DNA of 64,000 nucleotides from Paenibacillus alkalitolerans (GTDB lineage: Bacteria; Bacillota; Bacilli; Paenibacillales; YIM-B00363), in the NCBI RefSeq assembly GCF_016482785.1, contig NZ_JAEMXM010000013.1:62001-126000 (forward strand), written 5' to 3'. The notes under the pieces were generated by a model that did no database searches, was not told where the DNA came from, and saw nothing but the letters and a program-made list of their open reading frames with translations. The position numbers were made by a program, and so were the translations under genes. This document shows positions 54,275-63,649 of the stretch, piece by piece (the first letter of the stretch is position 1; each line of letters starts with the position of its first letter).

Positions 54275-54760
54275 ATGCCGTTAACGCCGCTCGATATTCA
54301 CAACAAAGAGTTCAGCAGACGACTTCGCGGTTACGACGAGGATGAGGTTAACGAATTTTTAGACCAAATCATTAAAGATTATGAGGCGCTCATCCGCGAA
54401 AATAAAGAACTGCAATCCCAAATGCAATCGATGTCTGAGAAGCTCGGGCATTTCTCCAACATCGAAGAGACGCTTTCCAAGACGATCATTGTGGCACAGG
54501 AAGCGGCGGATGAAGTCAAATCGAACGCAAAGAAGGAAGCGCAGCTGATCATCAAGGAAGCGGAGAAGAACGCGGACCGCATCATCAACGAATCGCTGGC
54601 GAAGTCGAGAAAGATCGCGCTGGAAACCGAGGAGTTGAAGAAGCAGGCTTCCATCTATAGAACAAGATTCAAGACATTGATCGAAGCGCAGCTGGAGATG
54701 CTTCACCAGGATAGCTGGGACTCTTTGGAATCTTCTCCGACGCTCATTTCTAAAGATTGA
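54275..54760 (+). CDS. divIVA: Cell division/polarity protein DivIVA
   Basis: A 161-residue protein. The N-terminal membrane-curvature-sensing domain (PLTPLDIHNKEFSRRLRGYDEDEVNEFLDQI, split; 2-32) is followed by two long coiled coils (about 33-60 and 80-145). DivIVA marks the septum and poles. ATG 54275 follows CAGGAGGTG. Last gene of the ylm block. Confidence 0.95.
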   Translation: MPLTPLDIHNKEFSRRLRGYDEDEVNEFLDQIIKDYEALIRENKELQSQMQSMSEKLGHFSNIEETLSKTIIVAQEAADEVKSNAKKEAQLIIKEAEKNADRIINESLAKSRKIALETEELKKQASIYRTRFKTLIEAQLEMLHQDSWDSLESSPTLISKD

Positions 54761-54767
54761 TAATTAT

Positions 54768-54816
54768 AACATTGAAATTCATGAAGTTTCATGCAGAACT
54801 AGTTAATTTCAATGTT
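54768..54816. repeat. AT-rich nested palindrome after divIVA
   Basis: AACATTGAAATT (54768-54779) and AATTTCAATGTT (54805-54816) are perfectly complementary over 12 bp, and the loop contains a second hairpin (CATGAA, GT, TTCATG). No T-run follows. It lies directly before copy C of the dispersed repeat and may act as a divIVA 3' end or a cruciform site. Confidence 0.55.
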
Positions 54817-54818
54817 GA

Positions 54819-54880
54819 AACCTAACCTCCCTTTATTCGCGGTCTAGCTTCCTTGAATATACTTCGATAGAGGTTTGGTT
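54819..54880. repeat. Dispersed intergenic repeat element, copy C
   Basis: The core TTATTCGCGGTCTAGCTTCC and ACTTCGAT match copies A (7234) and B (16272). The outer arms are different in sequence from copy A but again complementary: AACCTAACCTC (54819-54829) with GAGGTTTGGTT (54870-54880), 10 of 11 pairs. Preserved pairing despite changed sequence suggests that the folded form matters. Confidence 0.6.
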
Positions 54881-54959
54881 ATAGGCAGCAGTACACTTGA
54901 CTTTGGAGACAGCGGACTGTAAGATATTCTGTAATTATTATTTCTCATATCGAAATTTG

Positions 54960-55221
54960 ATGACGGGAAAGAGTAAGCTGTTGTCTTGTTCCCCAGAGAG
55001 TTGGCGTATGCTGAAAGCCAATGTGCAAGAGATAGCCGAACATCATCCCTGAGAAGTAAAGCCGAACCTTCAAGTAAGCTTTACCGGGTTTCCGCCGTTA
55101 CAAGGAACACGTATGTCGGTACGTTGATGAGAGCCATGTTCGATCGTTCGTTCAATAAGATCGCATGGAATTAGGGTGGTAACGCGAGTAGATCTCGTCC
55201 CTTTCGGGGCGGGATTTTTTT
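54960..55221 (+). promoter_or_regulatory. T-box riboswitch of ileS (isoleucine tRNA sensor)
   Basis: The leader has a loop-E-like AGTA (about 54972) paired across to GAA (55038-55040), a specifier ATC (55042-55044, isoleucine), and the T-box AGGGTGGTAACGCG (55173-55186). The TGGT within it fits the ACCA end of tRNA-Ile. The competing terminator is ATCTCGTCCC (55192-55201), loop TTTC, GGGGCGGGAT (55206-55215) and a run of seven T. Uncharged tRNA-Ile would stabilise the antiterminator and switch on ileS, 24 bp downstream. Confidence 0.92.
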
Positions 55222-55244
55222 GTTTAGAAAAGGAGTGGGTACAC

Positions 55245-58007
55245 ATGGATTACGGCAAAACGCTAAATTTGCTCCAAACCGACTTTCCGATGAGGGGCAA
55301 TTTGCCGCAAGCGGAACCGAACATGCAGAAGCATTGGGCGGAGACGAACATTTACGAACAAGTGAAAAATAAACGCAAAGGGAAACCGAAATTCATACTT
55401 CACGATGGCCCTCCCTATGCGAACGGCGACATTCATATCGGCCATGCGCTCAACAAAGTGTTGAAGGATATCGTCGTTCGGTTTAAATCGCTTCAAGGCT
55501 TCGACGCGCCTTTCGTTCCCGGTTGGGATACGCACGGATTGCCGATCGAACAGGCGATTGCGAACAGCGGACGCGCAGACCGGAAGAAAATGTCCGCGCT
55601 GGATTTCCGCAAATTATGCGCGGAGTATGCTTTGGAATGGGTAGAAAAGCAAAAAGGTCAATTTCAGCGGCTCGCCGTCCGCGGAGATTGGGATAGCCCG
55701 TATATAACCCTCAATCCGAAATACGAAGCGCAGCAAATCCGATTGTTCGGCGAAATGGTGAACAAGGGGTATATTTATAAAGGTTTAAAGCCTGTTTACT
55801 GGTCGCCGTCTTCCGAGAGCGCTCTTGCCGAAGCGGAAATCGAATACCGTGAAAAGACGTCCCCGTCGATTTATGTCGCATTTGAAGTGAGGGACGGCAA
55901 AGGGAAGCTTCCTGCGGACGCTGCCGTTGTCATTTGGACGACGACGCCTTGGACCTTGCCTGCTAATCTCGGTATCTCAGTGCATCCCGATTTCGACTAC
56001 GTGTTGGTGGAGGCAGACGGCCGGAAATTTGTAGTGGCGGAAGGGCTTCTCGAAAGCGTTGCGAAAGAAGTCGGCTGGGAAGAGACGAAGATTATCGACC
56101 GGATGAAGGGAACCGCTCTAGAGTACGTTCTTTGCAAGCATCCCTTCTATGATCGCGATTCGCTTGTCATGACCGGGGAGCACGTTACGCTGGAAGCCGG
56201 CACCGGCTGTGTACACACGGCTCCTGGCCACGGAGAAGAAGACTTCGCCATCGGGCAAAAGTATAATATCGGCGTCTTGAGCCCGATCGACGATCAGGGT
56301 CATTTCACGTCGGAGGCTCCGGGTTTCGAAGGTCAATTCTACGACAGCGCCAATAAGGCGATCACCGAAAAATTGAAACAATCCGGACACCTTCTTCACT
56401 TGGGCTTTATTAAGCACCAATACGCGCACGACTGGCGTACGAAGAAACCTGTCATCTTCCGGGCTACCGAGCAATGGTTCGCATCTATCGATGCGTTCCG
56501 AGAGGCTATGCTTGAAGAAATCAAGAATGTGGAATGGACTCCGAATTGGGGCGAAATCCGCCTTCACAACATGATTGCGGACCGGGGCGATTGGTGTATT
56601 TCCCGGCAACGCGTTTGGGGCGTGCCTATTCCGATCTTCTACTGCCGGCAATGCAACGAACCGCTTGTGAATGAATCGACGATCGGTCACGTTGCGGCGA
56701 TGTTTGAAACCGAGGGCTCGAATGCGTGGTTCAGCCGGTCTGAAGCGGAGCTGCTCCCGACCGGGACGGCGTGCGGAAAGTGCGGGCATGGCGAGTTCCG
56801 CAAGGAAACCGACATTATGGACGTTTGGTTTGATTCGGGCTCCAGCCATATGGCGGTTTTAGATACAAGAGAAGACCTTCGCTCGCCGGCGGACATGTAC
56901 TTGGAGGGCTCCGATCAATACCGCGGCTGGTTCAACTCTTCTCTTATAACGTCCGTAGCCGTCAAGGGACACGCACCTTATAAGGCGGTATTAAGCCACG
57001 GGTTTACGTTGGACGGCGAGGGCCGGAAGATGTCGAAGTCGCTCGGCAACGTTGTTGACCCGCTGAAAGTATGCAACACGCTCGGTGCGGATATCCTACG
57101 GTTGTGGGTGTCGTCCGTCGATTACCAACAGGATGTGCGGTTATCGGACGGCATTTTGCAGCAAACCGCGGAAGTATACCGAAAAATCCGCAATACGCTG
57201 CGCTTTTTTCTAGGCAACCTGTCCGGCTTCGATCCGAAGAACGATCGTTTCGCACCGGAGCAGTTGTCCGAATTGGACCGGTATGCGCTCATCCGATTGG
57301 AGCGTTTGAAAGACCGGGTTCTGAAAGCTTACGAACGTTACGAATTCCATACCGTATACCAAGCGGTGCATCATTTCTTGGCGGTGGAAATGAGCGCGTT
57401 CTACCTCGACATCATGAAGGACCGTCTGTATGCGGACGCGACGCGCGATCCGCTGCGGAAGCAGACGCAATACGTGATGTATGAGTCCCTTGTAACTATC
57501 ACACAGCTCATCTCCCCCGTGCTGCCGCATACGGCAGATGAAGTCTGGAAATATATCCCGGGCGTGGAAGAGCCGAGCGTTCAGTTAACCGTATACTCTC
57601 CGGTGAATGAGAAAGTATTTGACGAGAAGCTGGAGAAGAAATGGGAGAAACTGATCGATGTTCGCGACGAAGTGTTGAAAGCGTTGGAAGAAGCCCGTAA
57701 AGGCAAAATCATCGGAAACTCGTTAAGCGCGCACGTTCACTTGTATCCAAGCGTTGAAACGGCCGAGTTATTGCGGCAGTTCGACGATTTGCCGAAGCTG
57801 TTTATCGTGTCCGATGTGACGGTGCACGACAGCAACGATGAGACGCCTGAAGGAGCGACGGTCCTCAAAGGTTTGGCCGTTCGCGTCGATGTGGCGGATG
57901 GAGAGAAATGCGAGCGCTGCTGGATCGTAACCCCTGAAACAGGCACGAATGAGAAGCATCCTACGTTGTGCAATCGTTGCGCGGAGGTCGTGGAGCAGCT
58001 CTCATAA
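55245..58007 (+). CDS. ileS: Isoleucyl-tRNA synthetase
   Basis: A 920-residue class I synthetase. The HIGH motif is in [15 protein letters not shown] (about 60-74), the editing domain includes [16 protein letters not shown], the KMSKS loop is [12 protein letters not shown], and the C-terminal zinc finger has CERCWIV and [12 protein letters not shown] 55245 follows AAGGAGTGGG; the longer frame starting at 55176 lies inside the T-box and is rejected. Expression is controlled by that T-box. Confidence 0.97.
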   Translation: MDYGKTLNLLQTDFPMRGNLPQAEPNMQKHWAETNIYEQVKNKRKGKPKFILHDGPPYANGDIHIGHALNKVLKDIVVRFKSLQGFDAPFVPGWDTHGLPIEQAIANSGRADRKKMSALDFRKLCAEYALEWVEKQKGQFQRLAVRGDWDSPYITLNPKYEAQQIRLFGEMVNKGYIYKGLKPVYWSPSSESALAEAEIEYREKTSPSIYVAFEVRDGKGKLPADAAVVIWTTTPWTLPANLGISVHPDFDYVLVEADGRKFVVAEGLLESVAKEVGWEETKIIDRMKGTALEYVLCKHPFYDRDSLVMTGEHVTLEAGTGCVHTAPGHGEEDFAIGQKYNIGVLSPIDDQGHFTSEAPGFEGQFYDSANKAITEKLKQSGHLLHLGFIKHQYAHDWRTKKPVIFRATEQWFASIDAFREAMLEEIKNVEWTPNWGEIRLHNMIADRGDWCISRQRVWGVPIPIFYCRQCNEPLVNESTIGHVAAMFETEGSNAWFSRSEAELLPTGTACGKCGHGEFRKETDIMDVWFDSGSSHMAVLDTREDLRSPADMYLEGSDQYRGWFNSSLITSVAVKGHAPYKAVLSHGFTLDGEGRKMSKSLGNVVDPLKVCNTLGADILRLWVSSVDYQQDVRLSDGILQQTAEVYRKIRNTLRFFLGNLSGFDPKNDRFAPEQLSELDRYALIRLERLKDRVLKAYERYEFHTVYQAVHHFLAVEMSAFYLDIMKDRLYADATRDPLRKQTQYVMYESLVTITQLISPVLPHTADEVWKYIPGVEEPSVQLTVYSPVNEKVFDEKLEKKWEKLIDVRDEVLKALEEARKGKIIGNSLSAHVHLYPSVETAELLRQFDDLPKLFIVSDVTVHDSNDETPEGATVLKGLAVRVDVADGEKCERCWIVTPETGTNEKHPTLCNRCAEVVEQLS

Positions 58008-58034
58008 ACGCAAAGCGGAGTAAGAGGTGAGCGT

Positions 58035-58331
58035 ATGGAAACGATGGACAACATGGAAAAACAAATGCACCGAATAGCCGATCATCTCGAAAGGGCTCAA
58101 CTGGCCGAGTACGTGCAGCTGCTCAACTCTCCGAGAAAGTTGATCGTTAGCAACATCATCGCAGGCACGGCGCGAGGTGTGGGTATAGCGTTGGGCTTCA
58201 CGATTTTTTCGGCTACCATCGTTTATGTACTTCGCCAGCTCGGCGCGCTGGATTTGCCGATCATCGGGCACTACATCGCCGAGCTGTTGGAGTCGGTACA
58301 AGCGCAATACGACGGCGGACCGCTATACTAA
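58035..58331 (+). CDS. DUF5665 small membrane protein
   Basis: A 98-residue protein with an N-terminal amphipathic helix (HRIADHLERAQLAEYVQLLNS, split), the segment PRKLIVSNIIAGTARGVG and one membrane segment (about 48-72). This is the DUF5665 pattern, of unknown function. It begins 27 bp after ileS with GAGGTG upstream, so it may share the T-box transcript. Its stop overlaps the end of the convergent DksA-like gene by 4 bp. Confidence 0.75.
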   Translation: METMDNMEKQMHRIADHLERAQLAEYVQLLNSPRKLIVSNIIAGTARGVGIALGFTIFSATIVYVLRQLGALDLPIIGHYIAELLESVQAQYDGGPLY

Positions 58332-59068
58332 GTGGTTCCTAAATCATCTTCGTCCACGTACTCGTCCGGTTCCAGCAATCCGTATCCTTCACGGTGCGAC
58401 AAATATTTTCGATATTCGCTGTTTCGCATAAAGGTTGCGTTGTTTCCGTAAATATCGGTAGCCAAGAAGCTCTCGATCGGTTCGACGTAACCTTCGTTTT
58501 CATCGGCTTCTATATACATTTCGTTGTAATCGTGAACGCTGCGCATGTCTTGCATGTCGGGCGTGTTGGACGTACCCCATCGTTCAACGATTTGCCACGC
58601 GTCTTCGCCGTCGAACGAGTTGGCCTGTCCGTCCCTGTCGGAATGCATCGCCGGGCGGAGAAATTGCTCTTCCCGCGGACGGCGAAACGACGTATCGTCA
58701 TCCGGCGTGTGCTCAATGCAATATTCGGCGGAAGGAAGCGCTTCAAGGCGCTCGTAAGGAATGGGACGGCCGCATTCTGCGCACTTGCCGTACGTTCCTT
58801 CGTCCATTCGCTGCAATGCCGATTCGGACTTTTCGAGTTGGTGCTCAAGCAGTTCGGTCAACGCCAAGTCTTTCCCTCGTTCAAACAGTTCGGAGCCGAC
58901 ATCGGCGGGGTGATTGTCGTACAATGATAATTCCCCAAGCTGGGCGCCCATCGGTTCGGCCATGCCGAATTTTTCGGATTGCCGCAAATGGCTGCGGAGT
59001 TCGTCGCGTTCCTGTTCTAACTCCCGGCGAAGCCGGTTCAGTTGGTTTTCGTTTAATGCGGACGGCAT
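58328..59068 (-). CDS. TraR/DksA-family zinc-finger protein, YteA/YlyA type
   Basis: A 246-residue protein: an N-terminal coiled coil (NQLNRLRRELEQERDEL), a conserved middle with YDNHPADVGSELFERGKDLAL, and a zinc-finger segment CAECGRPIPYERLEALPSAEYCIEH (split; about 95-120) in which the fourth ligand is His, not Cys. A long acidic C-terminal region (about 125-246) is typical of YteA-type sporulation proteins. In B. subtilis the paralogue ylyA, which affects SigG-dependent transcription, lies between ileS and lspA; here the gene is in the same slot but inverted. ATG 59068 follows AAGGGGGAA on the minus strand. Confidence 0.85.
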   Translation of the reverse strand: MPSALNENQLNRLRRELEQERDELRSHLRQSEKFGMAEPMGAQLGELSLYDNHPADVGSELFERGKDLALTELLEHQLEKSESALQRMDEGTYGKCAECGRPIPYERLEALPSAEYCIEHTPDDDTSFRRPREEQFLRPAMHSDRDGQANSFDGEDAWQIVERWGTSNTPDMQDMRSVHDYNEMYIEADENEGYVEPIESFLATDIYGNNATFMRNSEYRKYLSHREGYGLLEPDEYVDEDDLGTT

Positions 59069-59233
59069 CGTTGACGTTCCCCCTTCTTCGTTTTCGGTAC
59101 GATTATGTTTTGCGGTAACAGGGTGTTTTACATGAGGGAAATGTTAACGGGAAGGGCACGACGTGGACGGTTTGGGGAATGCTATGGTACAATGACGCTT
59201 GGAAAAAAAGCGCCCGAATAGGAGGCCTCATAC

Positions 59234-59734
59234 GTGATCTATTGGCTGTTGGCGCTTGTCGTCTTGGTGTTGGATCAATGGACTAAGCGCTTGGTTGTGA
59301 ACAACATGGAAATCGGGCAATCGATTCCGGTGCTCGGGGATTTCTTTACCATTACATCGCACCGGAACCGGGGCGCGGCATGGGGGATTCTTCAGGATCA
59401 GCGCGTGTTCTTTATCGTCGTTACCGCAGTTGTGGTGACAGGAGTCGTCTGGTACTTGATTCGCACCATCCGGCAAGGTCGCCGGTTGCTCCCTTTGGCT
59501 TTGTCGTTATTGCTCGGCGGAGCTCTCGGAAATTTTATCGACCGCGTGCTGTATGGGGAAGTCGTGGATTTCTTGCATTTCTTCTTTGACTTCCGGGCGA
59601 TCGGCATCCCGTTCGTTTACGATTATCCGATCTTTAACGTCGCGGACTCCGGCATTGTGGCAGGCATTATTTTGATTATCGCGGACACGCTGCTCGCGGG
59701 ACGCCGGGAAAAATCGGGGGTAAGCGTACTATGA
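59234..59734 (+). CDS. lspA: Lipoprotein signal peptidase (signal peptidase II)
   Basis: A 166-residue membrane aspartyl protease with four membrane segments, which removes signal peptides from prolipoproteins such as those encoded at 1332, 14474 and 27690. Motifs: VLVLDQWTKRLV (about 11-22), SHRNRGAAWGI, GGALGNFIDRVLYGEVVDFLHF (split; first catalytic Asp) and FPIFNVADSGI-like PIFNVADSGIVAG (second catalytic Asp). GTG 59234 follows TAGGAGG. A possible promoter (TGGACG, 18 bp, TACAAT at 59188) lies upstream. Confidence 0.95.
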   Translation: MIYWLLALVVLVLDQWTKRLVVNNMEIGQSIPVLGDFFTITSHRNRGAAWGILQDQRVFFIVVTAVVVTGVVWYLIRTIRQGRRLLPLALSLLLGGALGNFIDRVLYGEVVDFLHFFFDFRAIGIPFVYDYPIFNVADSGIVAGIILIIADTLLAGRREKSGVSVL

Positions 59735-60672
59735 TCGCATCGGCGGACGATGGGGATACGATTGTAGTTTCGGTTGAAGAGGAACATATGAATGAACGTA
59801 TTGACAAAATGCTGACCGAATACGTTCCGGACGATGTATCGCGTTCGCAGCTGCAGGATTGGATTCGCGACGGACTTGTCACCGTGAACGGGAGCGCCGT
59901 AAAGCCGAATTACAAACTTTCCGCCGGGGATGAAATCGTCGTTCGCATTCCGGAACCGGAGGTCGCGGAAATCGTTCCCGAACCGATACCGCTTGATATC
60001 GTATACGAGGATTCGGATCTCATAGTGGTGAACAAGCCCAGAGGAATGGTCGTTCACCCGGCCGCGGGACATCCGGGAGGAACGCTTGTGAACGCGCTGA
60101 TGTATCATTGCCGCGATTTATCCGGCATTAACGGGCAATTGCGTCCCGGCATCGTGCACCGCATCGACAAGGATACATCCGGCTTGCTGATGGCGGCGAA
60201 GAACGATCTTGCGCATGCGGGATTGGCCGAGCAGTTGAAGGAGCACACAGTAACGCGGAAGTATATTGCCGTTGTGCACGGCGAGCTCGCTCATGACCAA
60301 GGCACGATCGACGCGCCGATCGGACGCGATCCGAACGACCGGAAGCTGTTCACGGTTACCGACCGGGGGGCGAAGCATGCGGTCACTCATTTCGTTGTGT
60401 TGGAGAGGTTCGCCGATTATTCGCTGCTGGAGCTTATGCTCGAGACGGGACGTACGCATCAAATTCGCGTGCACATGAAATATATCGGACACCCGCTAGC
60501 AGGGGATCCGGTGTACGGGCGCGCGAAGGGGCGCACCATGCGCGTCGGCGGACAAGCTTTGCATGCTGCCGTGCTCGGGTTTACCCATCCGCGCTCAGGC
60601 GAACGGTTGACGTTCGAGGCACCGATTCCCGGGGAGATGCAGGAGTTTATCGAGGAGCTGCGGTTGTTGTAA
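59731..60672 (+). CDS. rluD: 23S rRNA pseudouridine synthase, RluD family
   Basis: A 313-residue enzyme: an N-terminal S4 domain ([32 protein letters not shown], split; about 18-50) and the RluA-type catalytic domain with [16 protein letters not shown], which holds the catalytic Asp (about residue 146), then [24 protein letters not shown] (split). Matches ylyB next to lspA in B. subtilis. It overlaps lspA by 4 bp. No clear terminator separates it from dapH, 60 bp on. Confidence 0.93.
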   Translation: MIASADDGDTIVVSVEEEHMNERIDKMLTEYVPDDVSRSQLQDWIRDGLVTVNGSAVKPNYKLSAGDEIVVRIPEPEVAEIVPEPIPLDIVYEDSDLIVVNKPRGMVVHPAAGHPGGTLVNALMYHCRDLSGINGQLRPGIVHRIDKDTSGLLMAAKNDLAHAGLAEQLKEHTVTRKYIAVVHGELAHDQGTIDAPIGRDPNDRKLFTVTDRGAKHAVTHFVVLERFADYSLLELMLETGRTHQIRVHMKYIGHPLAGDPVYGRAKGRTMRVGGQALHAAVLGFTHPRSGERLTFEAPIPGEMQEFIEELRLL

Positions 60673-60731
60673 GTTGTCAAACGGTGCGTTTGCACCAACT
60701 ACATAAAATCTTATTTCTGGAGGGCACACTC

Positions 60732-61445
60732 ATGAACGAAACGATGGAAATTATTAATTTTATCAAGAACAGCAAAAAAGTGACCCCGGTGAAAGTGTAT
60801 TACAAAGGATCTTTGGAGAATGGCGCACGCGGCGAATCGGTTAAAGTGTTCGACTTCGGCGGCGATAACGGCGGGGTAGTGTTCGGTTATTTGGACGAAG
60901 TGCAAGCGCTGCTTGACGCGAATAAAGATTCGATCGAGTATTACGAGATTGAAAACGACCGCCGCAATTCGGCGATTCCGCTGCTTGATCTGAAAAACAT
61001 CAACGCGCGGATTGAACCGGGAGCGATCATCCGCGATAAAGTGACGATCGGCGACAATGCGGTCATCATGATGGGAGCGGTCATCAACATCGGCGTCGTC
61101 ATCGGCGATGGCACGATGATCGACATGAACGCCACGCTCGGAGGCAGGGTACAAGTCGGCAAAATGTGCCACGTCGGAGCTGGCGCGGTGCTCGCCGGCG
61201 TCATCGAACCCCCTTCGGCGCAGCCGGTCGTAATCGAAGACGATGTCGTGATCGGTGCGAATGCCGTTATTTTGGAAGGCGTTCGCGTCGGCAAAGGAGC
61301 CGTTGTCGCCGCAGGCGCGGTCGTTGTGGAGGATGTGCAGCCGTACACGGTCGTTGCGGGAGTTCCGGCACGGGTTATCAAACAGGTGGACGAGAAGACG
61401 AAGTCGAAGACCGAAATCATTCAAGAACTTCGCAATTTGAAATAA
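60732..61445 (+). CDS. dapH: 2,3,4,5-tetrahydropyridine-2,6-dicarboxylate N-acetyltransferase DapH
   Basis: A 237-residue acetyltransferase with an N-terminal DapH domain ([21 protein letters not shown], split) and a left-handed beta-helix of hexapeptide repeats ([42 protein letters not shown], split; about 95-140), ending in [13 protein letters not shown]. It acetylates tetrahydrodipicolinate, opening the acetylase branch to meso-diaminopimelate used for lysine and peptidoglycan. ATG 60732 follows TGGAGGG; a frame from 60684 lacks a binding site. The deacetylase gene follows after 26 bp. Confidence 0.95.
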   Translation: MNETMEIINFIKNSKKVTPVKVYYKGSLENGARGESVKVFDFGGDNGGVVFGYLDEVQALLDANKDSIEYYEIENDRRNSAIPLLDLKNINARIEPGAIIRDKVTIGDNAVIMMGAVINIGVVIGDGTMIDMNATLGGRVQVGKMCHVGAGAVLAGVIEPPSAQPVVIEDDVVIGANAVILEGVRVGKGAVVAAGAVVVEDVQPYTVVAGVPARVIKQVDEKTKSKTEIIQELRNLK

Positions 61446-61471
61446 TTTTTTTTCGAGGGGCGAAACACCTC

Positions 61472-62611
61472 ATGGGGGCAGCCGGCACGTTCGTCGACAT
61501 TCGGAGGAAGCTACACCGCATACCCGAACCGGGTTTTCAGGAATTTAAAACACAAGCGTTCATCCTGGATTACGTTCGTTCGATGCCGGGAGAGCGGTTG
61601 GAAGTGAAGACGTGGCGGACAGGCGTGCTGCTTCGTGTGAAGGGGCGCGTCGGCGGCCGAACGATCGGCTACCGCGCCGACATGGACGGTCTTCAGATTG
61701 AAGAGGATACGTCTTATGATTTCCGCTCGGAACATATGGGCTTCATGCACGCGTGCGGGCACGACATGCATATGGCGATCGCGCTCGGTGTGTTGACTTG
61801 GTTGGTGGAGCACCCGATTGACGATGATGTAGTGATCATTTTTCAACCGGCTGAAGAAGGTCCAGGCGGGGCGAAGCCGATGATGGAGAGCGATGAGTTC
61901 CAGGCATGGCGTCCGCATTTGATCATGGCGCTGCACATCGCACCGGAATACCCGGTCGGAACGATCGCGACCCGTCCGGGTATCTTGTTCGCGAATACGT
62001 CGGAGCTGTACATCGATCTGCAAGGCGTCGGCGGCCATGCGGCGTTTCCGCACCGGACGAACGATACGATTGTGGCGGCCGCTTCGCTTGTTATGCAGCT
62101 GCAGACGATCGTTTCGCGCAACGTGAACCCGCTCGATTCGGCGGTCGTGACGCTGGGCGTCATCCGGGGCGGAACGCGGCAAAACATTATCGCCGAAACC
62201 GTCCGGCTCGAAGGGACGATCCGGACATTGTCGGAAGCGTCGATGACTGCGGTGAAGTCGCGGATCGAAGCGCTCATTCGAGGAACGGAAGCCGGGTACG
62301 GCGTTACGGCAAAGCTCGACTATGGGTCGAATTACTATCAAGTGTACAATACGGAGCGAGAGACCCGTGAGTTTATGGAATTCGTGCGATCCGAGCTGTC
62401 CGACATTCGCATGGTGGAATGTACGGAGGCGATGACGGGCGAAGATTTCGGTTACTTTCTGAAGGACATTCCCGGTTTCATGTTTTGGCTCGGTGTCGAC
62501 ACGCCGTACGGGCTTCATCACGCCAAAATCGAGCCGGACGAAGGCGCGATCGATACCGCCATCCGGGTCGTCACATCATATTTGGAACGCCTAGGCAACC
62601 CCGCATCGTGA
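61472..62611 (+). CDS. N-acetyldiaminopimelate deacetylase (M20 family, YkuR type)
   Basis: A 379-residue M20 amidohydrolase. Metal-site motifs: [15 protein letters not shown] (about 69-83), [15 protein letters not shown] (about 91-105), [16 protein letters not shown] (about 127-142), and the C-terminal [21 protein letters not shown] (split). Next to dapH this is the enzyme that removes the acetyl group from N-acetyl-LL-diaminopimelate (ykuR in B. subtilis). ATG 61472 follows GAGGGG at 11 nt. The stop codon lies inside the terminator stem. Confidence 0.9.
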   Translation: MGAAGTFVDIRRKLHRIPEPGFQEFKTQAFILDYVRSMPGERLEVKTWRTGVLLRVKGRVGGRTIGYRADMDGLQIEEDTSYDFRSEHMGFMHACGHDMHMAIALGVLTWLVEHPIDDDVVIIFQPAEEGPGGAKPMMESDEFQAWRPHLIMALHIAPEYPVGTIATRPGILFANTSELYIDLQGVGGHAAFPHRTNDTIVAAASLVMQLQTIVSRNVNPLDSAVVTLGVIRGGTRQNIIAETVRLEGTIRTLSEASMTAVKSRIEALIRGTEAGYGVTAKLDYGSNYYQVYNTERETREFMEFVRSELSDIRMVECTEAMTGEDFGYFLKDIPGFMFWLGVDTPYGLHHAKIEPDEGAIDTAIRVVTSYLERLGNPAS

Positions 62612-62628
62612 TGCGGGGTTGTTTGTTT
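62596..62628 (+). terminator. Terminator of the dapH operon, overlapping the stop codon
   Basis: CAACCCCGCATC (62596-62607) and GATGCGGGGTTG (62610-62621) are complementary over 12 bp, followed by TTTGTTT. The TGA stop (62609-62611) lies at the loop, so the last codons of the deacetylase gene encode half of the hairpin. The following stretch to 62794 shows no gene. Confidence 0.85.
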
Positions 62629-62794
62629 AAAGAAAATCATGAGTATTCGCGAGGTTACATTCGTTACTTACTGTTGGATTGAAGGAGCACTCGGAAGTGC
62701 TGGGAATTATGCGTGAGTAGGAGACTAATTTCTCCGTACAGGCGGGGTCGAAATCGTTGGCGTTTCGTCAAGCTGATGCCGGCGTGCGACGGTT

Positions 62795-63629
62795 ATGAGG
62801 CTCGAAAACGGGTCCATGGGGCGAAATAGCCGGAGAAACTCCGGTTACGCGGCTAGAAAACTGGGCCACGGGGTGAAATCGCCGGAGAAACTCCGCTTGC
62901 AGGGCTCGAAAACGGGGCCAGGGGGAGAAATAGCCGGAGAAACTCCGGTTACGGGGCTAGAAAACGGGTCCATGGGGCGAAATAGCCGGAGAAACTCCGG
63001 TTACGAGGCTAGAAAACAGGGCCACGGGGTGAAATAGCCGGAGAAACTCCGCTTGCAGGGCTCGAAAACGGGGCCACGGGGTGAAATAGCCGGAGAAACT
63101 CCGGTTACGGGGCTCGAAAACGGGGTCACGGGGTGAAATAGCCGGAGAAACTCCGGTTACGGGGCTAGAAAACGGGTCCACGGGGCGAAATAGCCGGAGA
63201 AACTCCGGTTACGGGGCTAGAAAACGGGTCCACGGGGTGAAATAGTCGGAGAAACTCCGGTTACGGCGCTCGAAAACGGGTCCATGGGGCGAAATAGCCG
63301 GAGAAACTCCGCTTGCAGGGCTCGAAAACGGGGCCACGGGGTGAAATAGCCGGAGAAACTCCGGTTACGGGGCTCGAAAACGGGGTCACGGGGTGAAATA
63401 GCCGGAGAAACTCCGGTTACGGGGCTAGAAAACGGGTCCACGGGGCGAAATAGCCGGAGAAACTCCGGTTACGGGGCTAGAAAACGGGTCCACGGGGTGA
63501 AATAGTCGGAGAAACTCCGGTTACGGCGCTCGAAAACGGGTCCATGGGGCGAAATAGCCGGAGAAACTCCGCTTGCAGGGCTCGAAAACGGGGCCACGGG
63601 GTGAAATAGCCGGAGAAACTCCGGTTACG
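62795..63629. repeat. Tandem array of sixteen 52-bp hairpin units
   Basis: The core CGGAGAAACTCCG begins at 62831 and recurs at exactly 52-bp steps to 63611 (16 copies). Each unit is a CCGGAG-AAA-CTCCGG hairpin, TTAC (or the variant GCTTGC), then GGGGCTAGAAAACGGG or GGGCTCGAAAACGGG, YCCAYGGGG and TGAAATAGC or CGAAATAGC. Units vary by a few bases, but 63031-63369 and 63291-63629 are identical, a recent five-unit (260-bp) duplication. The period is not a multiple of three and the unit changes frame each time, so it is not a coding repeat. It lies between two convergent gene ends. Confidence 0.95.
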
Positions 63630-63649
63630 AATCCCAACTCGCCTACGAA

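Noticed and set aside
55176-55244. N-terminal extension of ileS
   Set aside because: The extra codons fall in the T-box antiterminator and terminator, and the proper ATG at 55245 has AAGGAG upstream.
62831-63628. CRISPR array
   Set aside because: The whole 52-bp unit repeats with only minor variation. There are no unique spacers and no cas genes nearby.
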